In this document: one piece after another, positions 10,116-18,083 of the stretch | How the letters are laid out: each line of letters opens with the position of its first letter | How positions within the stretch are numbered: the stretch's first letter is position 1 | Assembly: GCA_038496445.1 (NCBI GenBank) | Contig: JALMLS010000284.1 | Coordinates: 1-25,259 of the forward strand | Direction: 5' to 3' | Source of the DNA: Trichosphaerium sp. ATCC 40318 | Lineage: Eukaryota; Discosea; Flabellinia; Trichosidae | Length of the DNA stretch: 25,259 nt | Translations under genes and position numbers: made by a program | Notes under the pieces: generated by a model | What the model was told of the DNA's origin: nothing | Seen by the model: only the letters and a program-made list of their open reading frames with translations | The model's database searches: none

Positions 10116-10777
10116 TTTTAATAAAAAGTTGTCGGTTTTTAGCAAATAAACCACAACGACGCCATTTTCGCTGTTTATCGTGTAGCGCATTAATTAACGT
10201 ATTTATTAAAAGGTATAACGGCAATATTACTATAAACGCTATAAACGTTTTCGTAAACTCGGAACAAGCATCTGGTTGGCGTGTATCTACTATAAATAAG
10301 GTATCAAGTGATTTCACATGGTCAGAAGTTAGATTGATCCTTATCTCGAAATACAAGCAAGATGGTCTCTTTCAGTTCCTCTCTTTTGACCTTATAAAGA
10401 AGATACTTTGTAGGAATATTACAAAAGCTACAAGGTTGAGTAATAATGGATATGTTATCGATATGGCTATAACAAAAGCTATGACTTATAGGCTTGAAAG
10501 AAATGTTTTAACGTATTTATGTTTGGATGGTGTTGTTTTCAGAAAGGAGACTTTCTATGTATTGATGAAGTCTATAAAGTATAATTCATCATTGAAGACT
10601 CTTCTCATAAGGTTCTGTAATAAGTACGTAACGCAGTCGTTAGATATTTGGATAAATTTGTTGTCAAGCGCTTCCAAACCTGTCGTGAAATTCTTTTTTT
10701 TTTTTTTTGAAAAGAAATTTTATTCTGCTGACGCTACAGCTTCGTTACAACATCATTTACGTTATATTATGATATAA
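10112..10777 (+). pseudogene. Unidentified protein, right-arm copy (frame lesions)
   Basis: ORF of 221 codons. Its first part aligns with the left-arm ORF at 1501-1908 (NVFVNSEQASGWRVSTINKV, DLIKKILCRNITKATRLSNN), but this copy has ACG where the left has the initiator ATG, plus two missing bases nearby. It then reads correctly past the point where the left copy is shifted (VVFRKETFYVLMKSIKYNSS). It slips later because a TTT is TT here, ending in a poly-T-encoded Phe run that is probably not protein. Each copy is thus damaged at a different place. No domain was recognised; the mix of basic and Leu/Ile residues suggests a soluble helical protein. Confidence 0.4.
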
Positions 10778-10894
10778 ATTAGTTTTACATAAAACCCGAC
10801 GTTTCACAAAACACACGTGATAAATGTGATCGTAGTTTTCTCGAATTTTTGATTTTTTTTGGTGTTTGACATTTGACACTTACACGTGATTTAG

Positions 10895-11294
10895 CCATGA
10901 AATTCCTGGATTCGAAGAAAGTTACAACAAGCTTTTCTTAGATGCTCTTAACAACCCTAATTCTTCTATTACTACTCTTGGTTATGCTGATGCATCAATA
11001 TCTGATAAAGTAAACTTCTTTGAGTCTCTAGCTAATAGTAGTATGGTACCAAGGTTACAAAGACTTTCTGTACATGCTCAAGGTGTTATTGTTGATGAAC
11101 TTACATTGGAAACTGTTTTAACAAACCTTCTTGTTAGTCGTTATGGTGTTCTTGTTGGTCTTGATTTTGGTGATACTTTCACTCCTCATATTAATACTGT
11201 TATTGACCAGCAAGCAGTTCTTTATGATGATAATATATTCGATAATGATGCAACACAAGAACAAACATTTACTAACATTGTAACTATTTTGTAA
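10895..11294 (+). CDS. Leucine-rich-repeat-like terminal exon
   Basis: After a TTTAG acceptor the frame is open for 133 codons to TAA. Repeating hydrophobic spacing (LFLDALNNPNSSITTLGYAD, then DKVNFFESLANSS, then PRLQRLSVHAQGVIVDE, then LLVSRYGVLVGLDFGD) resembles degenerate LRR units, and the C-terminal 35 residues are acidic. A CACGTG lies 12 bp upstream (10883). The first ATG in the main frame is at 11043, so upstream exons must exist if this is a gene; they may belong to the unidentified ORF just before it. The LRR assignment is tentative. An AATAAAG at about 11303 could act in 3' processing. Confidence 0.45.
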
Positions 11295-11595
11295 AACATC
11301 AAATAAAGTGCTCGACCATTTCACAAAAACAAACTCATATGTCTTTTGTAGCTTATTAATAGAAATTTCGAGGCTGTATGATGGGAAAACGTTAGGAGTT
11401 TTCGCCCCGCTGTAATACGTTAATGACAGCATCTTTGATTAGTGTATTGGTTGATCTATACTAGCAATCGTTCAAGAACTACTAGCTCGGATTTGTAATA
11501 AACAACTAGTTGTTGTGCATTGATAGTTCCTCACTATTTTAAGAAGCATACGTCTTCATATATGACAAACTAAACAATTAATTATACACCAATAC
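11295..11595. other. Arm spacer without a resolved gene, right copy
   Basis: Contains isolated coding-like patches (for example ILAIVQELLARICNKQL near 11460) that could be exons of the small downstream exon at 11596-11781, but phases could not be reconciled. Nothing else recognised. Confidence 0.3.
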
Positions 11596-11781
11596 TTGAG
11601 AGTTATCCAAGTGCGTCCTAGGCGTAGGAAAAAATTGAATCAGCGTCATTTGTTTGATTCTTGGTTTTTTCCAATAAAAGTAATGTTTGTCACAGATCAC
11701 AAGACTCAACGATTTAGTGTACTCTTAATTCACAAGGATGGTTTTATTGTTATAGGTTTACAAGTATTCAACATCGAATAA
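11596..11781 (+). CDS. Small basic C-terminal exon
   Basis: 61 codons starting at TTG and ending at TAA 11779-11781, identical in residues to the left-arm copy. It begins with a very basic segment (RPRRRKKLNQR) and then a hydrophobic beta-like C-terminus (FSVLLIHKDGFIVIGLQVF). The 3' end overlaps by 24 bases the convergent cysteine-rich gene ending at 11758. Probably a last exon. No function can be given. Confidence 0.3.
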   Translation: MRVIQVRPRRRKKLNQRHLFDSWFFPIKVMFVTDHKTQRFSVLLIHKDGFIVIGLQVFNIE

Positions 11782-12598
11782 TGTCCAACGTTCATTTCTA
11801 GATATGCGATGACACCCATTACAACACTCTACCTTTGTTTGGCAGTAGCATTTTCCACTTCGTTTAGAGCCAACATATAGACTACCTCCGTATATTGATA
11901 CATGGCCTGCACATTCAGGATCCCTAGCTGCAGCTGCTGCGCACTCTGAAGGGAAGAATTGGACGTTTAGCGAACGTCCGTTGATAGAAAGTTGCTTGTG
12001 ACATAGTTCACCAACTTCTGCGTTTGTACCACTACAAGTATGATATTTTGATCCATTGACATTTCTCCAGAGGCCGTTTGCTCCATTACAGGTAGAGTTT
12101 ACCCTTTCATTTGTAAGTGTAGGTACCTTGGGTAGTTCAATTGTGCTCGGCTCGCGGTCACAATTAACACAATCGTCAGAAAGAGGCCATTTTGGGATTA
12201 CTGATAAAACACTATTCAATTTAACAGTGTCACAATCAATGCATTTGTCTCCGTGTTTCCATGGAATGTGTTTTGTCGTTGGTGGTACGTACCCAGGGAA
12301 TATACGCCCTGGGGTTTTCATGAAGCAAGTTGCTTGATATGCTGGGTCATCTGGGTATACAATTTCGTTGACACCAAAAGTATCAGAAGGCAGTCTAGCT
12401 CTAACATAAAAGCAAACATTAATATCCTCTGGTGCTTCAGTTTCTATTGTCATATTGAATAGGTTCATGCACGAAGGGTCAACAAGACCAGCTTCTTCGC
12501 TGTAGAAATTTGCTACTGATAAAGGCATAACAGCCACACCAGCACAGTTGGTTGTACACCTTCTTTGGCAGTATGCCAAATCGTTAGAGACTACTCGA
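11758..12598 (-). CDS. Cysteine-rich secreted protein, C-terminal exon
   Basis: A 3' exon of about 280 codons beginning after an acceptor (TTGCAG, or the TTTTAG inside the adjacent repeat element) and ending in TAA at 11758-11760. More than 20 cysteines occur in disulfide-like clusters: LAYCQRRCTTNCAGVAVMPL, CIDCDTVK, DDCVNCDREP, SGKCYC, VECCNGCH. This composition and the signal-peptide exon upstream at about 17.8 kb point to a secreted or wall protein. It is the natural continuation of the exon at 14786-15480. The C-RC-x3-C-AGV-x-V-x-PL motif recalls, from memory only, large secreted proteins of algae and stramenopiles. The tail is duplicated, frameshifted, at 2-244. Confidence 0.7.
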
Positions 12599-12629
12599 CT
12601 GCAACAGGTCTAAAATTCTCAAGCTGTTT

Positions 12630-12930
12630 TTATGGTAGATACCATGAATTTGTGGTATAATTATACCATTGATTCCAATTTTATACCACAAATTCCAGTA
12701 TAATATACCATAAATCAAAGGATTTATACCATGAAACAGCCAAATTATACCATAAATATACAGTAGAAAGTGCGAATTTATACCATATTTTTTCACCTGA
12801 AAAAATGCATTATATGGTATAATTCTACCATAAAACATGGTATAAAACACAGTATAATACCATAAAGCCTGGTATATTATACCTTAAAACTTGGTATATT
12901 ATACCACAAAACCAGGTGTATTATACCGTG
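12630..12930. repeat. Array of palindromic TATACCA/TGGTATA units, left
   Basis: A dozen or more copies of TATACCA in both orientations with spacers of 10-25 bases (for example TTATACCATTGATTCC, ATTATACCATAAATA). Many adjacent pairs form hairpins. Degenerate enough to look old compared with the 14.1-14.5 kb array. Confidence 0.85.
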
Positions 12931-13028
12931 TAAAAACTGTTCTAAAAATAAAAACACATTTATTAATACATCTTTTTTTTGTTTACATCCGTGACCTTTA
13001 GTTTTGCCCATGTCCTTTTTTGCAGTGA

Positions 13029-13302
13029 TCAAATAACCTTAAAAGAACAGATCGTACTTGCTGTAAGTGCATTGAATGGATATAGCATGAAACCTAAAAG
13101 AAGAGTTAGCGCCGGCTTGGTTTCTTGTACACAAAATAAATAGTCGTACAAAAATTGCTGTTTTGTTGTGATGGCAGCACTGAGAGTAACAAATGACCTG
13201 CACGGTGAAGCCAAACTTGACTAAAACAAAGAAATGAAAATAGCTACCAACCTCATCGGAAACGAGTTCTAGCGGAATAGTACCTGGTTGGGCGGCTAAC
13301 AT
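13029..13302 (-). CDS. Possible two-exon small protein inside element 1
   Basis: ATG at 13300-13302 opens 17 codons (MLAAQPGTIPLELVSDE). A 31-base GTTGGT...TTTTAG segment then joins in phase 0 to a second open stretch (SSLASPCRSFVTLSAAITTK) ending in TGA at 13029-13031, about 80 residues in all. An AATAAATG follows downstream. No family was recognised and no transposase motif is visible. Support is only the open frame and splice-like boundaries, and the intron is shorter than most here. Confidence 0.25.
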
Positions 13303-13765
13303 GTTTTGTTTTTTTTATATCACCTATTAAGCCTGTAAAACCTATGGCAAACAGCTTTAAAACAACTACTTTCTAGCATACCTTGTGTTGTGTGGGCGAT
13401 AAACTGGTCAAGACTTAGTTTTATGCCCTGGCTTAGCCAATTAGTTTACAATATCACTCGTAAGGTCAACGCATGGGTGCAGAGCCTAAATGCTATCTGT
13501 TCCGGCAAATGCGGGCATTTAGTAGGAAAAAAACCAAAAAAATCCAAAAAAATCCAAAAAAAACCAAAAAACTCGAAAAATGGGTAAGCTCTGAAACAAC
13601 TTTGCCTTATAACACTACTTGCGCGGTTTAACACACATTGGGGCATATATCAAGAATGTCAAAAAAAAATAAATAATTTTGCTCCTGATTTGGTAAATGA
13701 GGCTGTATGGCGTTGATTGAGTGTAAAAATGCCTATGGAGGGGAGAAAAAAATGAGAGCCGGAGA

Positions 13766-13791
13766 AAAAAACCTCCAATTGGAGGTTTTTT
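13766..13791. repeat. Perfect 26-bp palindrome
   Basis: A6-CCTCCAATTGGAGG-T6, identical to its reverse complement. Lies in the non-repetitive core of element 1. Could fold as a hairpin or bind a dimer, and as RNA would resemble a hairpin followed by a T run. Confidence 0.9.
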
Positions 13792-14100
13792 GCGAATGGG
13801 CATTTTTTGAGCGCTAAACGCGTTTTTGGTGTGTCTACCACTGTAGCGTTCTAACATGGGGTACGTGGAGTGGTTTCTTCCTCAAATACCATTAATCAGA
13901 GAAAGTTGGCCAATTTATCCCTAAAACGCCTGTAATTGGGGCGCGTTACCAGATTTCTCTCTTAAAACTGTTTTTCACACATTTATGTGCCAATTATGTT
14001 CAATAACGGCTACTGTCAAAGCATTGTGTGGTATGGCATTTGCGTAGGTCCATATGCTATTAAATCAAGTGCAGACCAAGTGAGCTTTGACTAACTTATA

Positions 14101-14570
14101 CTTATACAGTATAATACCACGGTATAATACCACATTTTATGGTATAATTATATGGTATAATGCACGGTATACAATACTTTAAAATACAGTATAATACCAT
14201 GGTATAATACTGTGTTTTATGGTATAATTATATGGTATAATGCATGGTATAATATACTTTAAAATGCAGTATAATACCATGGTATAGTACCATGTTTTAT
14301 GGTATAATTATATGGTATAATGCATGGTATAATATACTGTAAAATGTGGTATAATACCATGGTATAATACCATGTTTTATGGTATAATTATATTCTATAA
14401 ATTGAGATATGGTATAAACATGGTATAATGGCTGTTATACCATTTGTCCAAAAAACATGGTATTATACCATATTTTATGGTATAATTATATGGTATAATT
14501 ATGGATTATACTGAGCTTGTACCATAAAAGGTGATTATACCATAAAATATGGTATTATACCATGATAATT
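14101..14570. repeat. Array of palindromic TGGTATAAT units, right
   Basis: Tandem higher-order repeat with a period near 85 bases: CAGTATAATACCAYGGTATA, then TTTTATGGTATAATTATATG, then GTATAATGCATGGTATA. Repeated four times from 14108 with few differences, then degenerating. The regular period indicates local tandem duplication later than the left array. Confidence 0.9.
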
Positions 14571-14634
14571 TTCAGACCTGAATCTACAAAAAGGTGTCAA
14601 CAAAGATTCGTTTGTATTAATCATATACGCTTAC

Positions 14635-14678
14635 CTCCTGCCGAACGGTATTCTGGGAAATAACAATGATCTATGCGT
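14635..14678 (-). CDS. Small internal exon of cysteine-rich secreted gene
   Basis: 44 bases between acceptor TATTTTAG and donor GGAG|GTAAGC. One frame reads RIDHCYFPEYRSAG, plausible as the link between the WRGY exon and the Cys-rich exon. The other open frame fits the TTGCAG acceptor phase better, so the splice model is unresolved. The donor GTAAGC is a strong match, and joining the flanks of element 1 (...TTTTTGTAGATT + TTGCAG) recreates an ordinary intron of about 60 bp. Confidence 0.4.
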
Positions 14679-14785
14679 CTAAAATAAAATAAGTTTTCGA
14701 ACACTACAATCACGTGATTCAAGTCTAAACCAGTAGATTTACATAAAATGAGGTCACGAAAACGACCAAAACTAGTCAAAAAAAA

Positions 14786-15480
14786 AAGGCACTATAACGT
14801 ATGGTATCGTACGCGTAAGATTCTGATTCGTCTGCAACACCATAGATCTCTTCAACATTTTCTTCAACGTAATCAACATCAATACAATCCCTGTAACCTC
14901 TCCATAGCCAATGAACGATGTATCTACCTGTACCAGCTCGGCCAGGTATAGTAAATTTAGCCATATCAGCATCTCTAGGTTGTCCTGTGAGATGTTCTGC
15001 TTTAAAGATGGCTTCAACCCAAGGCATATCTGGATGTTCATATTCAGCGTAGTTATTCTCGTGAAGGTTTTCCTTGTATTTGAATAACGTTGCGTTAACA
15101 CCCCAACCACCAAAAGCTTCTGGTCTAGGAATAAAGTCTCCATCTGTGCTTAAGATCTCGTCACCAAGTGGAGCGTCTTTTACTGCATTAGGTTCACGAT
15201 AAGCGAAACGTCTGTGAAGGACTTCAAGTGTCTTTACAGCTCCGGCAGGTGCGTCATTAAAGTACTTTGCAAATAGAGCTTAGTTGTTTAGCTTCAACTT
15301 GTCCTCGTACTTCTGGTGCATGATAATGAAGTAAGATGTACTGCTGTGGCCTTGAGCCCACTCCATCTCGAACTCTTGATTTGGTCCAACTTGAACATGA
15401 GGATATTCTTGATTTACCGGAGGACAAGGTGTTTCTGTACTTGCGTATGGACGTCTACTAAGACTGAACATCCAGTTATG
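14786..15480 (-). pseudogene. Secreted protein exon (WRGY motif), in-frame stop
   Basis: One frame runs about 230 codons from the edge of element 2 (NWMFSLSRRPYASTETPC) to YAYDTIRYS. It is interrupted once, by TAA at 15280-15282 between DKLKLNN and ALFAKYFNDAP. Text on both sides is of one protein, with characteristic segments FEMEWAQGHSSTSYFIIMH, EAFGGWGVNATLFKYK, MPWVEAIFKAEH and GRAGTGRYIVHWLWRGYRD. I associate the GRYIVHW-WRGY-DCIDVD pattern with a family of large secreted proteins of unknown function in algae, stramenopiles and other protists; this is from memory. The lone stop is a nonsense mutation, a base-call error or a reassigned codon. Reassignment is unlikely because TAA ends other genes here. 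Confidence 0.6.
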
Positions 15481-15502
15481 TCCTCAGGTCTAAAAATTAA
15501 AG

Positions 15503-15757
15503 TGGTATATACCAGTTTTTTTATGGTATATACCACTTTTTTCAACAAAATGGTATATGAACTGGTATATACCATTTTGAAATACCACTTTTTTTAAAAA
15601 TTAAGTGAATAAAAAAGTGGTATATAGAAGTGGTATATACCACTTTTCATTCACATAATGAGACCTTCTAAAAATGGTATATAAAGTGGTATATACCACT
15701 TTTTTATGGTATGTGGTATATACCACCTTTTTATTGGTATATACCACTTTTATGGTA
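15503..15757. repeat. GTGGTATATACCAC array, left part of element 2
   Basis: About nine units of TGGTATATACCA flavour in tandem and inverted order, separated by A/T tracts. Each unit is self-complementary. Confidence 0.9.
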
Positions 15758-16229
15758 TGCTTCAAGAAGGTCATTAAGGCGCTTTTTGGTAATGGGTTTT
15801 CTTGTTGAACGATCATAGACGTCATACATTGAACGGTGCGTAGAGACCTTAGTATATCATAGAATCTAACCATACCAGGCTCATTCGAACCGCAGGACCT
15901 GATTCCAGTACCTACAGTAAGGAAACTATATTGCAGGTATTATACAGACGTTCGTGGGTACCAGACAAAGTTTTATTTTATTTTCGTTTGATATACATTA
16001 ACCGACCTCCGTAGGCCTTAGTAATTGATGGATTCAGGTGGAACCACTTTCATTAGGTGCGCAGCATGTTTTTACAGTAGGTACAGCAAGCTCATGGAGA
16101 TGGACGAATTTTCCAGACGCCCATAGTAATGTAACTGTAGTGGACATTGTCCAAAACTTGTAACTCACAAACTGTGTATTAAATAAAGTGTATTTTCTGG
16201 AATTGCAGGTGTACCATAAGTAGGCATAA

Positions 16230-16530
16230 AGTGGTATATAAGAGTGGTATATACCATGAAAAACTGGTATAAAAAAGTGGTATATAAGTGGTATATACCT
16301 AAAAAAAGTGGTATAAAAAAGTGGTATATTTTTTTTTTTCTGGTGAAAAAAAGTGGTATATTTTCTGTTTTTATACCTCTTTTTTTTGTATATTGTTGGT
16401 ATATTTGGTCAATATACCACTTTTTTTGGTATATTTCAGTCAAAATATACCACTTTTTTGGTATATACCATAAAAAACTGGTATAAAAAAGTGGTATAAA
16501 AGTGGTATATACCAAAAAAACTGGTATATT
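16230..16530. repeat. GTGGTATATACCAC array, right part of element 2
   Basis: About fifteen copies of GTGGTATA or its complement. Low-complexity open frames exist on both strands here (rich in Tyr, Ile, Pro, Lys), but they mirror the repeat and should not be taken as genes. Confidence 0.9.
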
Positions 16531-16562
16531 TTTTTTAGACCTGATATATTGTTCTGGTACTA

Positions 16563-17593
16563 CAGTAGTAAAATAGAAATGGAAATTTTTAAGTAATCCA
16601 CCCTGTTTTCCTATGGGAAAAGTAGACGGAAAAACTCTTCCTTAATTCCCATTGAATTTATATGAAATTCCGTAAGTATTACTCATAGAATTCTTAGAGT
16701 ATTACTTTTGGAATTGTGTATGTATTTTATATAGAATTCTCTATGTATTCTTTATAGCATTTCTTAATGTATTTTTTGTAGATTTCAATAAAAAATACTT
16801 TATAAATTACACAAAATATTATTCGATACTTTGGTTCAGATTTAATGCAAAGTCATTTTATTTATTGATCATTACAAAATACAAACATCCTAAATAATAC
16901 GTACAAGTTAATACATCGTGTCTTCATAAACGAAAGAAGTAATTTGATCGCATTTGGTTTTGAGAGCCTGAACAATAATTAATGCGTTTGTAAATGCTAA
17001 ATTAAGAACACATAGGGTTTTTTGATAAATTAAGTGGAAATAAGCTTTAAAAACAACGTACTTGGAGTTAATGCTTTAAATACATTCTTTAATGGTGTAA
17101 TAAGGCTGTTGCAATGCTTTAATCATCCTAAAACAGATAAGTAAGAGATATTTATGTTTAAGTGATTTTCCAAACCACCTAAAACATGTTCTCCGTTACT
17201 TTTTGGATTAACGCACTTTAACCTGTACCATTGGTTTTTTCACCTTTAATAATAGCATGTGGATATTGTTCGCTAGAAAAACCTATGTACCTAAGGTGTC
17301 GATGGTTTTTTGCAAATATAAAACTAAACCCTAACCCTAACTTAATTTGTACTTTCATAAACCTCAACCCTAGCCCTAACCCTAACCCTAACTAAATTAG
17401 TACATTATTTGGTGGATTTTGTACAATAATTCTGAAAATTCCATATTTAAGGGAATATTATGGTAATTCTATCAAAAATCCTGCCATAAAAAAAAATAAA
17501 AATAAGAATTCTTCATAAATTACCTTAAAAATCCCTAAAACAAAGGAATTTAGTGGGATTTATATCCAAAATCCCGTTTTCATTTTACCACTG
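16563..17593. mobile_element. Element 3: candidate repeat element, CAGTRGTAAAAT ends
   Basis: Left end CAGTAGTAAAATAGAAATGG and the reverse complement of the right end CAGTGGTAAAATGAAAACGG share about 16 of 20 bases. Inner flanks are rich in AATTCC/GGAATT and GTATTnnnnAGAATTCT short repeats; the core is AT-rich without genes. Contains two blocks of telomere-like repeats. The start is 20 bases from the end of element 2. Flanking octamers TGGTACTA and CTGTTGTA match only partly, so a target-site duplication is not shown. Confidence 0.4.
17325..17393. repeat. Interstitial CCCTAA telomere-like repeats
   Basis: Two blocks, 17325-17341 (TAAACCCTAACCCTAAC) and 17364-17393 (four to five CCCTAA units including one CCCTAG), separated by 22 bases. 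The unit matches the widespread TTAGGG telomere repeat. Lying inside a repeat element, it may be a chance part of that element or the scar of break repair. Confidence 0.85.
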
Positions 17594-17699
17594 CTGTTGT
17601 ACATTTCAATCAGTTTGGAACCATAATGAATGTGTCGTCATCTAATTTTTGTCATTTTAGAGTCCAGTCTTCCAGTGCACATCCCCATTTTGTTGAGGT

Positions 17700-17804
17700 C
17701 GCGTTACATAAGAAAACAGTACTTGGACTAGCGTTTGAAGCGCAGTTCGAGCGAGTTACGAGAACGATAAGGAAGAACGCGAGACCACAAACCGCAGAGT
17801 TCAT
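17700..17804 (-). CDS. Signal-peptide exon, likely start of cysteine-rich gene
   Basis: ATG at 17802-17804 begins MNSAVCGLAFFLIVLVTRSNC, a textbook secretory signal peptide with a hydrophobic core at residues 6-17, followed by SNASPSTVFLCNATS. The frame continues to a stop near 17652, but a splice donor is expected earlier (for example TGT|GTAACG). It is the nearest same-strand upstream candidate for the 5' exon of the gene whose other exons lie at 15.5-11.8 kb, with elements 3 and 2 in between. Linkage is inferred. CACGTG at 17923 lies about 120 bp upstream. Confidence 0.4.
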
Positions 17805-18083
17805 TTTGAGCCTGAAAGTAGTTGTTAGATGTGTTAAATGACAGTAGTGTTTGTTTTTTCTTATACGAAAGCGTATACAGCGAGTTTGACTGTAGAACTG
17901 CATACGTTTTGATAGAAAGATACACGTGTACGTACAATATTTGTTCAAAAAACCTACAAAATCGAAGAGGTGGCAGTTTTGTGTTGTGAGTTCGAAATTA
18001 GTAAGTTTCCCAATTTGAAAGCAAGATTGCCTTATTTGAGTATAAGGCTTCTAGTGTCCAGCCAAAGGAACTATGCTAGGATC
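17805..18083. other. Probable upstream region of signal-peptide exon
   Basis: AT-rich, no ORF supported. Holds a CACGTG at 17923-17928 embedded in TACACGTGTACGTA. Otherwise featureless. Confidence 0.3.

Larger units (their letters stand above)
7612..12064. repeat. Right arm of large inverted duplication
   Basis: Partner of 1-4539, separated from it by about 3.07 kb of single-copy sequence (4540-7611). The right arm is continuous with single-copy sequence on both sides: inward with the rest of the Roc-COR-PARP gene, and outward with the remainder of the cysteine-rich secreted gene. It is therefore the likelier ancestral copy, with the left arm as the derived insertion. That direction is an inference. 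Confidence 0.97.
12605..14580. mobile_element. Element 1: CAGGTCT-ended repeat element
   Basis: Bounded by CAGGTCTAAAATTCT at 12605 and, inverted, by TTTTCAGACCTG ending at 14580. The flanks inside are arrays of palindromic units (12630-12930 and 14100-14570) built on TGGTATAATTATACCA and TGGTATAATACCA. The core (12930-14100) is mostly non-repetitive, with a possible small two-exon gene, an A7YCC mini-tandem at 13525-13575 and a perfect 26-bp palindrome. No clear target-site duplication was found (flanks GACTGCAA and AATCTACA). It sits within a probable 60-bp intron of the minus-strand secreted gene, a few bases from the acceptor. Confidence 0.6.
15485..16543. mobile_element. Element 2: CAGGTCT-ended repeat element
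   Basis: Starts CAGGTCTAAAAATTAAAG and ends, inverted, TTTTTTTTAGACCTG: the same termini as element 1. Inner flanks are arrays of a related but distinct palindromic unit, GTGGTATATACCAC (15503-15757 and 16230-16530), often hundreds of bases without another motif. The core 15760-16215 is single copy with coding-like patches in both strands (for example KPITKKRLNDLLEAYH on minus) but no assignable gene. Flanks TATGTCCT and ATATATTG show no target-site duplication. On the minus strand its 3' end abuts the exon at 14786-15480 within about two bases. Confidence 0.6.

Noticed and set aside
1-12064. Palindrome as a hairpin library or assembly artefact
   Set aside because: Arms differ by substitutions, an indel of about 100 bp and several small indels, and the right arm joins single-copy exons on both sides. 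Kept as a possibility to test, not as the main reading.
13390-13587. ORF of 65 codons ending in a Lys/Pro/Ser run
   Set aside because: The C-terminal half is the A7YCC mini-tandem and the N-terminal half has no support.
15280-15282. TAA as a reassigned sense codon
   Set aside because: TAA ends the Roc-COR-PARP, ubiquitin-like, BBE-like and other genes here, so code reassignment is unlikely.
15316-16515. Several ORFs of 80-116 codons within element 2
   Set aside because: Their residues (Tyr, Ile, Pro, Lys runs) simply translate the TGGTATA repeat in both strands.
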